52,861 nucleotides of DNA from Hyphomonas pacifica (lineage in GTDB: Bacteria > Pseudomonadota > Alphaproteobacteria > Caulobacterales > Hyphomonadaceae). The notes under the pieces were generated by a model. That model made no database searches and was not told where the DNA came from. It saw only the letters and a program-made list of their open reading frames with translations. This document shows, in pieces, positions 15,114 to 22,287 of the stretch (its first letter is position 1; each line of letters begins with the position of its first letter). The translations under genes were made by a program, and so were the position numbers. The stretch covers positions 1-52,861 of the forward strand of contig NZ_AWFA01000017.1 in NCBI RefSeq assembly GCF_000682675.1. Reading direction: 5' to 3'.

Positions 15114-17002
15114 TCGAACTCGGCCATCTGGCGGCCTTCCTGTCTCTGGCGATGGCGCTGGCGCAGGGGATTTACGGCCTTATGGGGCAGCGACGCGTAG
15201 CAGGCTGGGCGGCGTTGGTTGCGTTCGGCCTGATGCTGGTATCGTTCCTGACGCTGATCCTGGCCTTTGTGCGGTCTGACTTTTCTGTCGCGCTGGTGGC
15301 GCAGCATTCCCACACGCTGAAGCCGATGCTGTACAAGATCTCCGGCGCGTGGGGGAACCATGAGGGCTCCATGGCGCTGTGGTGCCTTGTGACGCTGGGC
15401 TTTGGCGCTGCGGGGGCGCTGTGGATGAAAACGGGGCGCGACAAGCTTGAAGCGCGCACGCTGGGCATTCAGGGCCTGCTGGCTGTTGGCGCGATGGGCT
15501 ATCTGCTGTTCGCCTCCTCTCCTTTTCTGCGCCTGGACCCGGCCCCGTTTCAGGGCGCGGGGCTTAACCCCCTGCTGCAGGACCCGGCGCTGAGTTTTCA
15601 TCCGCCGATGCTGTATCTTGGCTATGTCGGTTATTCCTTCGTCTTTGCGTTGGCCGCCGCCGGCATGATGGAAAGCCGTATTGATGCGGTCTGGGCCCGC
15701 GAGGCGCGGCGTTGGTCTCTGGCGGCGTTTGTACCGCTGACCATTGGCATCGCGCTCGGCTCCTACTGGGCATATTACGAGCTTGGCTGGGGCGGCTGGT
15801 GGTTCTGGGACCCGGTGGAGAATGCCTCTCTGATGCCGTGGCTGATCGGGGCGGCGCTGCTCCATTCCGTCATCGTGACGGAGAAGCGCGAAGGCTTTGC
15901 CGCCTGGACCGCGCTGCTGGCTGTACTGGCCTTTCTGTTCTCGATCATGGGCGCGTTCCTTGTCCGCTCCGGTGTGTTGACCTCGGTCCACGCCTTTGCA
16001 GTTGACCCGGAACGGGGGGCGATCCTGCTGTTTGGACTTGTCCTGTATGGCGGGTTTGCGCTGATCCTGTTTGCGCTGCGGGCCTACAAGCTGTCCGGCG
16101 GCAAACCCTGGGTGCTGCTCAGCCGCGAAGGCGCGCTGATGGCGAACAATATTGTGCTGATCGTGGCGACGCTGACCGTATTGCTGGGCACGTTATTCCC
16201 GCTGATGGCGGAAGCGGCCGGGAAGACGATCTCTGTTGGCGAGCCCTATTTCCGGCTGACCTTTACGCCGATGCTGGCCGTGCTGCTGGCCATCCTGCCC
16301 GTGGTGCAGGCCTGGGCCTGGGGCAAGGCGGATCTGAGCAACTGGATGAAATGGGCGGCAGGCGGGATTGCGCTGGTGCTGGTGTTCATGGCGCTGGGCG
16401 TGGGCATCTGGAGCATCTCGCTGGGCGCAGCCTTTGGCCTGGCGCTGGGCGTGTGGCTGGTGTTTGGCGCGCTGTATGAACTCTCGCGCCGGGCGGTTAC
16501 CGTGAAGCGCGTGTTCAAGATGCCGCCGCGCGTCTGGGGCATGACGTTGGCGCATGTCGGCCTCGGCCTGTTCGTGATCGGCGCTGTGGTGGAGACCACC
16601 GGCCGCTATGAAACGACGGTCGCGCTTGCCGAGGGCGGTACGGGAAATGCTGCTGGCTGGACGCTGACGCTGGACGAGGTGCGCGCGATTGAAGGGCCGA
16701 ACTGGTATGCCGACCGCGCGGTGCTGACAGCGGTGAAGGGCGGCACGAAAGCCGTGCTGGCCCCGATGAAGCGCTATTACCCCGCCGCGCAAATGCCGAC
16801 GACGGAAACGGCGATCCACAAGACGGGCACAGGCGATCTCTATATGGCGCTGGGCGAACAGCGCATTGTGGATGGCGAGCCGCGCTGGGTGTTCCGGGTC
16901 TATTTCAATCCGCTGATTGACCTTGTCTATTTCGGCGTCATCCTGATGGCGATTGGCGGCGGCTTTTGCATGTGGCCACGCAAGAGGAAGAAGACGGCAT
17001 GA
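15110..17002 (+). CDS. ccmF: Cytochrome c haem lyase subunit CcmF (CycK)
   Basis: A 630-residue polytopic membrane protein with about 14-15 hydrophobic segments. The WWD haem-handling motif is present as GWGGWWFWDPVENASLMPW (residues about 224-242). Conserved histidines such as those in the HSHTLKPMLYKISG and LLHSVIVTEKREGF segments are also visible. CcmF works with CcmH (and CcmI) to ligate haem to apocytochrome c in the periplasm. Its length is slightly under the usual 650. It overlaps ccmE and ccmH by four bases on each side. Confidence 0.96.
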   Translation: MIELGHLAAFLSLAMALAQGIYGLMGQRRVAGWAALVAFGLMLVSFLTLILAFVRSDFSVALVAQHSHTLKPMLYKISGAWGNHEGSMALWCLVTLGFGAAGALWMKTGRDKLEARTLGIQGLLAVGAMGYLLFASSPFLRLDPAPFQGAGLNPLLQDPALSFHPPMLYLGYVGYSFVFALAAAGMMESRIDAVWAREARRWSLAAFVPLTIGIALGSYWAYYELGWGGWWFWDPVENASLMPWLIGAALLHSVIVTEKREGFAAWTALLAVLAFLFSIMGAFLVRSGVLTSVHAFAVDPERGAILLFGLVLYGGFALILFALRAYKLSGGKPWVLLSREGALMANNIVLIVATLTVLLGTLFPLMAEAAGKTISVGEPYFRLTFTPMLAVLLAILPVVQAWAWGKADLSNWMKWAAGGIALVLVFMALGVGIWSISLGAAFGLALGVWLVFGALYELSRRAVTVKRVFKMPPRVWGMTLAHVGLGLFVIGAVVETTGRYETTVALAEGGTGNAAGWTLTLDEVRAIEGPNWYADRAVLTAVKGGTKAVLAPMKRYYPAAQMPTTETAIHKTGTGDLYMALGEQRIVDGEPRWVFRVYFNPLIDLVYFGVILMAIGGGFCMWPRKRKKTA

Positions 17003-17415
17003 GGTTTCTGGTTATCCTGCTGGCTTCTGTCCTCATGATGGGCGCAGCCCATGCCGAGGATGTGGAGCTGGACAATCCCAAGCAGGAAGCCCGCGCTCAG
17101 GCTTTGATGCGCGAGCTGCGCTGTGTGGCCTGTGAGAATGAGCCGATCTCGCAATCCTCCGCGCCGATTGCCGAAGACATGCGCGCCCGTGTGCGCGTGA
17201 TGATCGAGGGCGGTGCGAGCGATACCGAAGTGCGCGACTGGTTCGAGGACCGGTATGGCGAGTTCGTGCTATTCCGTCCCAAGAGCGATAGCCTCTCTGG
17301 ATGGGTGCTGTGGGGCACGCCTTTTATCTTGCTGGTGTTTGCCGCCCTGATCGGCCTGGCCGTCGCGCGATCGCGCAAGGCACCGATTGAGCCGATAAAA
17401 CCTGAAGATATCTAG
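16999..17415 (+). CDS. ccmH: Cytochrome c maturation protein CcmH/CcmL (CycL)
   Basis: A 138-residue protein with a signal peptide (to about residue 19, GAAHAED) and the thiol-redox motif LRCVACENEPI, a variant of the family's LRCxxCQNxxI. A single C-terminal membrane helix lies at about 103-122. It reduces apocytochrome cysteines before haem attachment. I use the ATG at 16999 that overlaps the ccmF stop; an in-frame ATG at 16966 would remove the signal peptide from the N-terminus. Its stop codon sits in a CTAG shared with the converging prepilin peptidase gene. The C-terminal TPR part of fused gamma-type CcmH is absent, as expected when CcmI is separate. Confidence 0.94.
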   Translation: MRFLVILLASVLMMGAAHAEDVELDNPKQEARAQALMRELRCVACENEPISQSSAPIAEDMRARVRVMIEGGASDTEVRDWFEDRYGEFVLFRPKSDSLSGWVLWGTPFILLVFAALIGLAVARSRKAPIEPIKPEDI

Positions 17416-17975
17416 TAGAGCCCAGCTGGCAGGAGATAATCCGCGCCTAGCCAGACGATCCAGCCGCCAAGGGCGATAAAGGGCCCGAAGGCGATTGCGC
17501 TGGTGCTGTCAAAACGGCGCTTGCCTGTCAGCGACAGAATGCCGACGGAAAGCAATCCGCACACAGAGGCGACGAGCATGATGGGGGCAAGGCCTGCCCA
17601 GCCGGTCCACATGCCGAGCGCGCCGAGCAGCTTCGCATCGCCCCTGCCAAGGCCGTCGCGCCCGCGCATCCGGCGATAGGTGATCTCCACCATCACCAGA
17701 AGCGTATAGCCGGCAAAGGCGCCGATCAGATGATGCGGCCAGGCATCAGGCCGTGTCTGCCACACCATCAGTGCACCCAGGGCGAAGACCGCAAGATTTA
17801 GCGGATCGGGCAGGGTCAGCGTGCGCATGTCAAGCACGCTAAGTGCAACCAGCAGGGCGCCGAGGACAAGGCTGAACCAGAGCAGGATACCTGAAGGCGC
17901 GAAGGCAACTGCCGTAACCGCGACGAGGGCGAGCATGGCCAGGCTGGTCAGCAGAAGGGGCGTTTTGCGGCTCAA
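17412..17975 (-). CDS. Prepilin peptidase (A24 family), minimal form
   Basis: A protein of about 187 residues with six or so membrane segments. The two catalytic aspartates of type 4 prepilin peptidases are visible: the first D in LSVLDMRTLTLPDPLN and the second in GLGRGDAKLLGALG. The N-terminal cysteine-rich methylase domain of PilD is absent, giving a CpaA/short-form peptidase. The longest frame starts with TTG at 17975 after an in-frame stop. An ATG at 17936 is an alternative that would cost 13 residues. It faces the ccm operon tail to tail and is not part of a pilus cluster here, so its substrates must be encoded elsewhere. Confidence 0.87.
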   Translation of the reverse strand: MSRKTPLLLTSLAMLALVAVTAVAFAPSGILLWFSLVLGALLVALSVLDMRTLTLPDPLNLAVFALGALMVWQTRPDAWPHHLIGAFAGYTLLVMVEITYRRMRGRDGLGRGDAKLLGALGMWTGWAGLAPIMLVASVCGLLSVGILSLTGKRRFDSTSAIAFGPFIALGGWIVWLGADYLLPAGLY

Positions 17976-18058
17976 ATGGAAGGCCTTTCAGAGGGGTCCA
18001 GTCCATGACAGGCAAACAGTGCGCCGGAACAGAAAGCAAGCGTTTGTGGGTGTTGGTA

Positions 18059-18211
18059 TGCCGGCGTCGCTATCCTGTACCTTCCGTCAGCTGGGTGGGG
18101 ACGACGCTTGACGTATGGCAAGGCCCTCTGGCGAATGTCCTGGCAGAGGACGGGTGCCAGAAGGTGGCAAAAGCCGCAAAGCCCGCAATGCGGGCCTTAG
18201 CGACGCCGGCA
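18059..18211. ncRNA. Candidate structured RNA or palindromic element, multibranched
   Basis: A perfect 14-bp inverted repeat (18059-18072 with 18198-18211; TGCCGGCGTCGCTA and its complement) encloses 125 bases with further nested stems. They are CCTT/AAGG plus CGTCA/TGACG (18080-18089 with 18109-18123), CCTCTG/CAGAGG (18125-18130 with 18144-18149), TGCCA/TGGCA (18155-18159 with 18165-18169) and GCCCGC/GCGGGC (18181-18186 with 18190-18195). GTCCT/AGGAC (18137-18141 with 18147-18151) competes with the third stem. The layout is a closing stem with several arms. The strand is unclear: on the minus strand the GCCCGC hairpin is followed by T-rich sequence. It could be an unassigned ncRNA or a copy of a dispersed palindromic repeat. 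Confidence 0.45.
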
Positions 18212-18261
18212 ACTCTTTCATGGGCTGGAATGCATCCCCGCTGAGCGAACAAAGCTGTATT

Positions 18262-18279
18262 CTGGTGTAGATACACCAG
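18262..18279. promoter_or_regulatory. Perfect palindrome CTGGTGTA-GA-TACACCAG
   Basis: Two 8-base arms separated by GA. With only two central bases it fits a dimeric regulator's operator better than an RNA hairpin. It lies 318 bases upstream of degP and 51 bases from the multibranched element. The regulator is unknown. Confidence 0.45.
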
Positions 18280-18301
18280 TGAGCCCATCGCCCGTTCCCA
18301 A

Positions 18302-18322
18302 CCCAAGAAACTTGTTCTTGGG
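18302..18322. other. Hairpin CCCAAGAA-ACTTG-TTCTTGGG
   Basis: An eight-base perfect stem with a five-base loop. No T-run follows directly on either strand. It could be a weak terminator or part of the structured region to its left. Confidence 0.4.
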
Positions 18323-18596
18323 GCATGATGCTTTGCGATAATCAATATTACAAGATTTTTTTAAGTTAGAAGGCGAAGTATATTTTTGATGTATGTTAAA
18401 TTCTCCTGACAGGGGAAAGGCGGCTGATCTGTTAAGGCGTAAAGGGACCTGATATGGCTTTTGCGTTCACATTCCTGAGAGCAGATGGTCCAGTCAGTGC
18501 CCCTTACTGTCTTTTAATGACCACATTCCTTGTGGCATGCTTATGCTGACCCACATTCGCCTTAACCGGCAATTTTTCAGTGACTTGGAGAGATTT

Positions 18597-20138
18597 ATGA
18601 AGACGATAGGCATCTCAAGACAGGCCTTGGTAGCCGCGCTGTTCGGTGCAGCAGCCGTCGGCACATTGTCCGTCGCCCCGAAGGTCTTCAGCCCGGAAGC
18701 GGGCGCTCAGCCGATTACGGTACAGGCGCCCCATGATGCCCCGCTGAGTTTTGCTGACCTGATTGAACAGGTCGAACCTGCCGTTGTGAGTGTGAACGTC
18801 ACAACCGAGCGCGAAGTTGGTCGTCTGCGCGACATGGACCAGTTTTTCGAACAATTCCGCGGCATGCCGGGCTTTGACGAATTCCTGGAACAGCGTCGCC
18901 AGGAACAGGAAGACCAGCCTGAAGAACCGGAAGTTCAGGAAGGCCGTTCGCTCGGCTCCGGCTTCTTTATCTCTCAGGATGGCTATATTGTTACCAACAA
19001 TCACGTTGTTGAGGGCGCCAAGGAAATTCAGGTTGTGCTGAAGGATGGCCGCGAACTGGATGCAGAACTGGTCGGCACCGACAAGCAGACCGACCTGGCC
19101 GTTCTGCGCGTCATCGAGAAGGGCAAGTATCCCTTCGTGCACTTCGGCAATGCGCAAACCATGCGCAAGGGCGACTGGGTAGTTGCTCTGGGCAACCCGT
19201 TCGGCCTGGGCGGTACGGCAACGGCAGGTATCCTGTCAGCTGACGGCCGCGAGATTGGCCCGGACAGCCCGTACACAGACTTCCTGCAAATTGATGCGTC
19301 CATCAACCGGGGCAATTCCGGTGGCCCGACATTTGACCTGAATGGCAATGTCATCGGTGTGAACACGGCGATCTTTTCGCCGACGGGCGGTTCTGTCGGA
19401 ATTGGCTTTGCCATTCCGGCAGAGCTCGCTGATGAGATCACGCAGGCGATCATCAAGGAGGGCAAGGTCTCTCGTGGCTGGCTGGGTGTTTCCATTCAGG
19501 ACCTGACTGAAGACATGGCCGAGGCCCAAGGCATCAAGAATGCTGAAGGCGCTATCATTGCCGACGTTACAAATGGCAGCCCGGCAGAGAAGGGCGGTCT
19601 GGAGCGTGGCGACATCATCCTGTCTGTCAATGACAAGAAGGTGACGGATGCAACCTCAACAACCCGCGTGGTTGGCAAGCTGATCGCCAATACGTCCAAC
19701 AAGTTCGAGATCATCCGCGGCGGCAAGCCGAAGACGCTGAATGTGACCGTGGGCGAACGTCCGGAAGATCCGTATGCCCGCACGGTTCCGGCCTCTTCCA
19801 GCAAGCCAGCCGACACGCCTGACAAGGGCACGTCTGTCAAGGATGTCGGCGCCACGTTCGAGCAGATGGATGATGAGCTTCGCAGCCGTCTTGGCCTGCG
19901 CAGCGGTGAAAGTGGCCTCGTCGTAACACATGTCGAAAAGGGCGGCGTCATGGACAAGGCAGGCCTGGCCGAAGGCATGGTGATCCTTGAGGTGAACAAC
20001 AAGCCGGCCGCCTCTGTGGATGACTTCCGCAAGGCCATCGCAGATGCCCGAAAATCGGATCGTACCAAAGTGCTGATCGCTATCCGTGTTGGTCAGATCA
20101 CGAACTATCGTACGATTGACCTTTCAGATGCTAGCTAG
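18597..20138 (+). CDS. degP: DegP/HtrA-type periplasmic serine protease (Do family)
   Basis: A 513-residue protein: signal sequence (about 1-37, ending AGAQ), trypsin-like domain with the triad H136 (TNNHVV), D166 (TDLAVL) and S241 (GNSGGP), then two PDZ domains (about 290-385 and 415-510). It degrades or refolds damaged envelope proteins. The ATG at 18597 is chosen because GGAG lies at 18587-18590 and the signal peptide then begins properly; an in-frame ATG at 18537 adds 20 unlikely residues. It is followed within ten bases by a response regulator, as in rhizobia, which suggests co-regulation by that system. An acidic Q-linker (QEDQPEEPEVQEG) precedes the protease strands. Confidence 0.95.
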   Translation: MKTIGISRQALVAALFGAAAVGTLSVAPKVFSPEAGAQPITVQAPHDAPLSFADLIEQVEPAVVSVNVTTEREVGRLRDMDQFFEQFRGMPGFDEFLEQRRQEQEDQPEEPEVQEGRSLGSGFFISQDGYIVTNNHVVEGAKEIQVVLKDGRELDAELVGTDKQTDLAVLRVIEKGKYPFVHFGNAQTMRKGDWVVALGNPFGLGGTATAGILSADGREIGPDSPYTDFLQIDASINRGNSGGPTFDLNGNVIGVNTAIFSPTGGSVGIGFAIPAELADEITQAIIKEGKVSRGWLGVSIQDLTEDMAEAQGIKNAEGAIIADVTNGSPAEKGGLERGDIILSVNDKKVTDATSTTRVVGKLIANTSNKFEIIRGGKPKTLNVTVGERPEDPYARTVPASSSKPADTPDKGTSVKDVGATFEQMDDELRSRLGLRSGESGLVVTHVEKGGVMDKAGLAEGMVILEVNNKPAASVDDFRKAIADARKSDRTKVLIAIRVGQITNYRTIDLSDAS

Positions 20139-20147
20139 GAGAGCAGA

Positions 20148-20846
20148 ATGCTGGATACGGTTCAGGAAGATACCATGCGCGTTCTGGTAATCGAAGACGA
20201 TCTGGAAATGGCCAGCTTTATCGAGAAGGTTCTCGTCGAAGCGGGCCACCAGGTGGACATGGCCACGGATGGCGAGCGCGGGCTCGCCATGGCGAGGGCG
20301 TCGGAATTCGACGCCCTCGTGGTCGACCGGATGCTGCCGGAAAAGGATGGTCTGACGCTGGTCAAGGAATACCGGGAAGCCGGCGGTCAGACGCCGACAC
20401 TGTTCCTGTCCGCGCTGGGCGATGTCCAGAACCGTGTTCAGGGCCTGAAGGCGGGGGCGGACGACTATCTGGCCAAGCCGTTCGCGCCGTCAGAGCTGGC
20501 CGCCCGTGTCGAAGCGCTGGGCCGCCGCGTGCGGACCGAGCAGCAGGTGACCGTGCTGAAGGCGGGTGACCTGGAAATGAATCTGCTGACCCGCAAGGTG
20601 ACGCGGGCCGGGCAGAAGATTGACCTTCAGCCGCGCGAATTCCGTTTGCTGGAATACCTCATGCGTCATGCCGGCCAAGTGGTGACCCGCACCATGTTGC
20701 TGGAGAAAGTCTGGGACTATAATTTCGACCCCCAGACCAATGTCATCGATGTTCACATCTCCCGCCTGCGGGCGAAGATCGACAAGGAATTTGAAGAGCC
20801 TCTGCTGCACACAGTACGCGGTGCCGGTTATCGGCTGCAGGGCTAG
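20148..20846 (+). CDS. OmpR-family response regulator, partner of the sensor downstream
   Basis: A 232-residue protein with a receiver (acidic pair in VIEDD, phosphoacceptor in VVDRMLP, lysine in LAKPFAPSEL) and a C-terminal winged helix ending RGAGYRLQG. Two starts are possible: ATG at 20148 (AGGAGA at 20137-20142) and ATG at 20175 (AGGAAG upstream). The second gives the standard MRVLVIEDD N-terminus, in which the phosphoacceptor would be D51. It is close to CzcR/CopR/QseB-like regulators. It forms a degP-regulator-sensor-glnE string. The signal and target are not evident, but envelope stress is reasonable given degP (inference). Confidence 0.9.
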   Translation: MLDTVQEDTMRVLVIEDDLEMASFIEKVLVEAGHQVDMATDGERGLAMARASEFDALVVDRMLPEKDGLTLVKEYREAGGQTPTLFLSALGDVQNRVQGLKAGADDYLAKPFAPSELAARVEALGRRVRTEQQVTVLKAGDLEMNLLTRKVTRAGQKIDLQPREFRLLEYLMRHAGQVVTRTMLLEKVWDYNFDPQTNVIDVHISRLRAKIDKEFEEPLLHTVRGAGYRLQG

Positions 20847-20879
20847 ACGCGGATGCAGACGACTGGCACGTAGCGAGGC

Positions 20880-22283
20880 ATGAAACTCGCCCTGCCGACT
20901 TTTCTACGAACGACGACGTTCAAACTGGCGCTGATTTACAGCGCCATGTTTGCGGCGTTTTCGGCTGCGTTGCTGGTCTATCTGTATTACTCGACCGTCT
21001 ACTACATCCGCACCGAAAGCGAGCGGCGGATGGATCTTGAATTTGAGCAACTCGGCAATGCCTACTATACCGGCGGCATGGAGCGGCTGAGTCAGTCCGT
21101 GCTGGAGCGTATGACACGCACGGGCTCGACCTATTTCTATTATCTTGAAGATGCCTCAGGCCGGAAGATTGCCGGGCACTTTGGCAGGCTGCCCGCTGCG
21201 CCACCGCAGTCTGATCTTGTACAGACGGTCTATTTTACCTTCGAACAGAAAGAGCCGGACGGCACCATTGTCGAGCGCCCGGCGGCAGGCCGGATCGTGC
21301 GGCTGACAAATAATGGCGGGGCCTTGCTGGTCGCGTTCGACACTGCGCAGCAGACGGCGATTGTGGGGCGGATTCAGCGTGCGATATTCATCGCGGCACC
21401 GATTGGCCTCATTCTGTCTCTGCTGGGCGGCATATTGATCTCTCGCGGCGCGGCGCGGCGGGCCGACGAACTGGCGCGAACGGCGGAGGCCGTGATGGGC
21501 GGAGAGCTGGAGCGGCGTGCACCTGTGCGCGGTTCCGGTGACGAGTTCGACCGGCTGGCCTCCCGCCTTAATGCCATGCTGGACCAGATCGAGAAGCTGG
21601 TGGAATCGACGCGACATACGGGCAATGCGATTGCGCACGATCTGCGCTCACCCCTGTCGCGTCTACGCAACCGGCTGGAGATTGCCCTGTCTGAACCGAT
21701 GTCCAAGGAAAGCGCCGAGGCGACGTTGGGCGAGACTGTGGAAGAGGTGGACCGCGTGCTGGGTACGTTCAATGCCATCCTGCGTCTCGCGCGGCTGGAG
21801 GCCGGGGCCGAGGGCGAGCGGGTGCGCATGGATGTGTCAGGCCTGGGCGAGGAACTGGCCGAATTATTCGACCCGGCTTGTGAGGAGGCGGGTCTGAGCT
21901 TCAAGAGCAATATCAGCCGCAACATGACGGTTCTGGCCGACCGCGATCTGGTTGGGCAGGCGCTGTCCAATCTGCTGGACAATGCGGTGAAGTACACGCC
22001 GGAGGGCGGCGCGATCACGTTCAGCATTACGCGCGGCCCGAACAATACAGTCGACATGATTGTTGTCGATTCCGGGCCGGGTGTGCCGGAAGAGGCGCGG
22101 GAACGCGTAGTGCAGCGCTTCCAAAGAATGGATTCGGCGCGGACTCAGCCGGGCTCTGGCCTCGGGCTCGCGCTGGTGGATTCGGTGGCCGATATGCACG
22201 GGGGGGACTTTATTCTGACAGATGCAGGTGGGCCGCCTGAAGCCCCCGGCCTGAAGGCGATCCTGCGACTGCCGAGAGTTTAA
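20880..22283 (+). CDS. Membrane sensor histidine kinase
   Basis: A 467-residue kinase: TM1 at about residues 13-36, a periplasmic domain of about 125 residues, and TM2 at about 163-186 (IFIAAPIGLILSLLGGILIS). HAMP follows to about 240. The phosphoacceptor is H253 in AIAHDLRSPLSRLRNRLEI, and the ATPase domain has N (NLLDNAVKYTPEGG), G1 (DSGPGV) and G2 (GSGLGLALV). It matches the regulator 33 bases upstream. It ends four bases before glnE, so the operon degP-regulator-sensor-glnE is likely. Confidence 0.9.
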   Translation: MKLALPTFLRTTTFKLALIYSAMFAAFSAALLVYLYYSTVYYIRTESERRMDLEFEQLGNAYYTGGMERLSQSVLERMTRTGSTYFYYLEDASGRKIAGHFGRLPAAPPQSDLVQTVYFTFEQKEPDGTIVERPAAGRIVRLTNNGGALLVAFDTAQQTAIVGRIQRAIFIAAPIGLILSLLGGILISRGAARRADELARTAEAVMGGELERRAPVRGSGDEFDRLASRLNAMLDQIEKLVESTRHTGNAIAHDLRSPLSRLRNRLEIALSEPMSKESAEATLGETVEEVDRVLGTFNAILRLARLEAGAEGERVRMDVSGLGEELAELFDPACEEAGLSFKSNISRNMTVLADRDLVGQALSNLLDNAVKYTPEGGAITFSITRGPNNTVDMIVVDSGPGVPEEARERVVQRFQRMDSARTQPGSGLGLALVDSVADMHGGDFILTDAGGPPEAPGLKAILRLPRV

Positions 22284-22287
22284 ACAT

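Larger units (their letters stand above)
17976..18596. other. Non-coding interval between prepilin peptidase and degP
   Basis: A 620-base stretch with no convincing gene. The left two thirds (about 18005-18330) is GC-rich and full of inverted repeats, which are listed separately. The right part (about 18340-18420) is AT-rich, with runs such as TTTTTTTAAG, and probably holds the degP promoter. I found no match to the tmRNA, RNase P, SRP or cobalamin riboswitch motifs that I know. Short open frames on the minus strand here (for example 18070-18345) look like by-products of the repeat structure. Confidence 0.6.

Noticed and set aside
16966..17415. Earlier start for ccmH
   Set aside because: It would put charged residues before the signal peptide. 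The ATG overlapping the ccmF stop at 16999 is the natural start.
18070..18345. 91-residue minus-strand open frame in the non-coding interval
   Set aside because: It runs through the inverted-repeat stems, has no ribosome site and no recognisable motif, so it is better explained as a by-product of the structured element.
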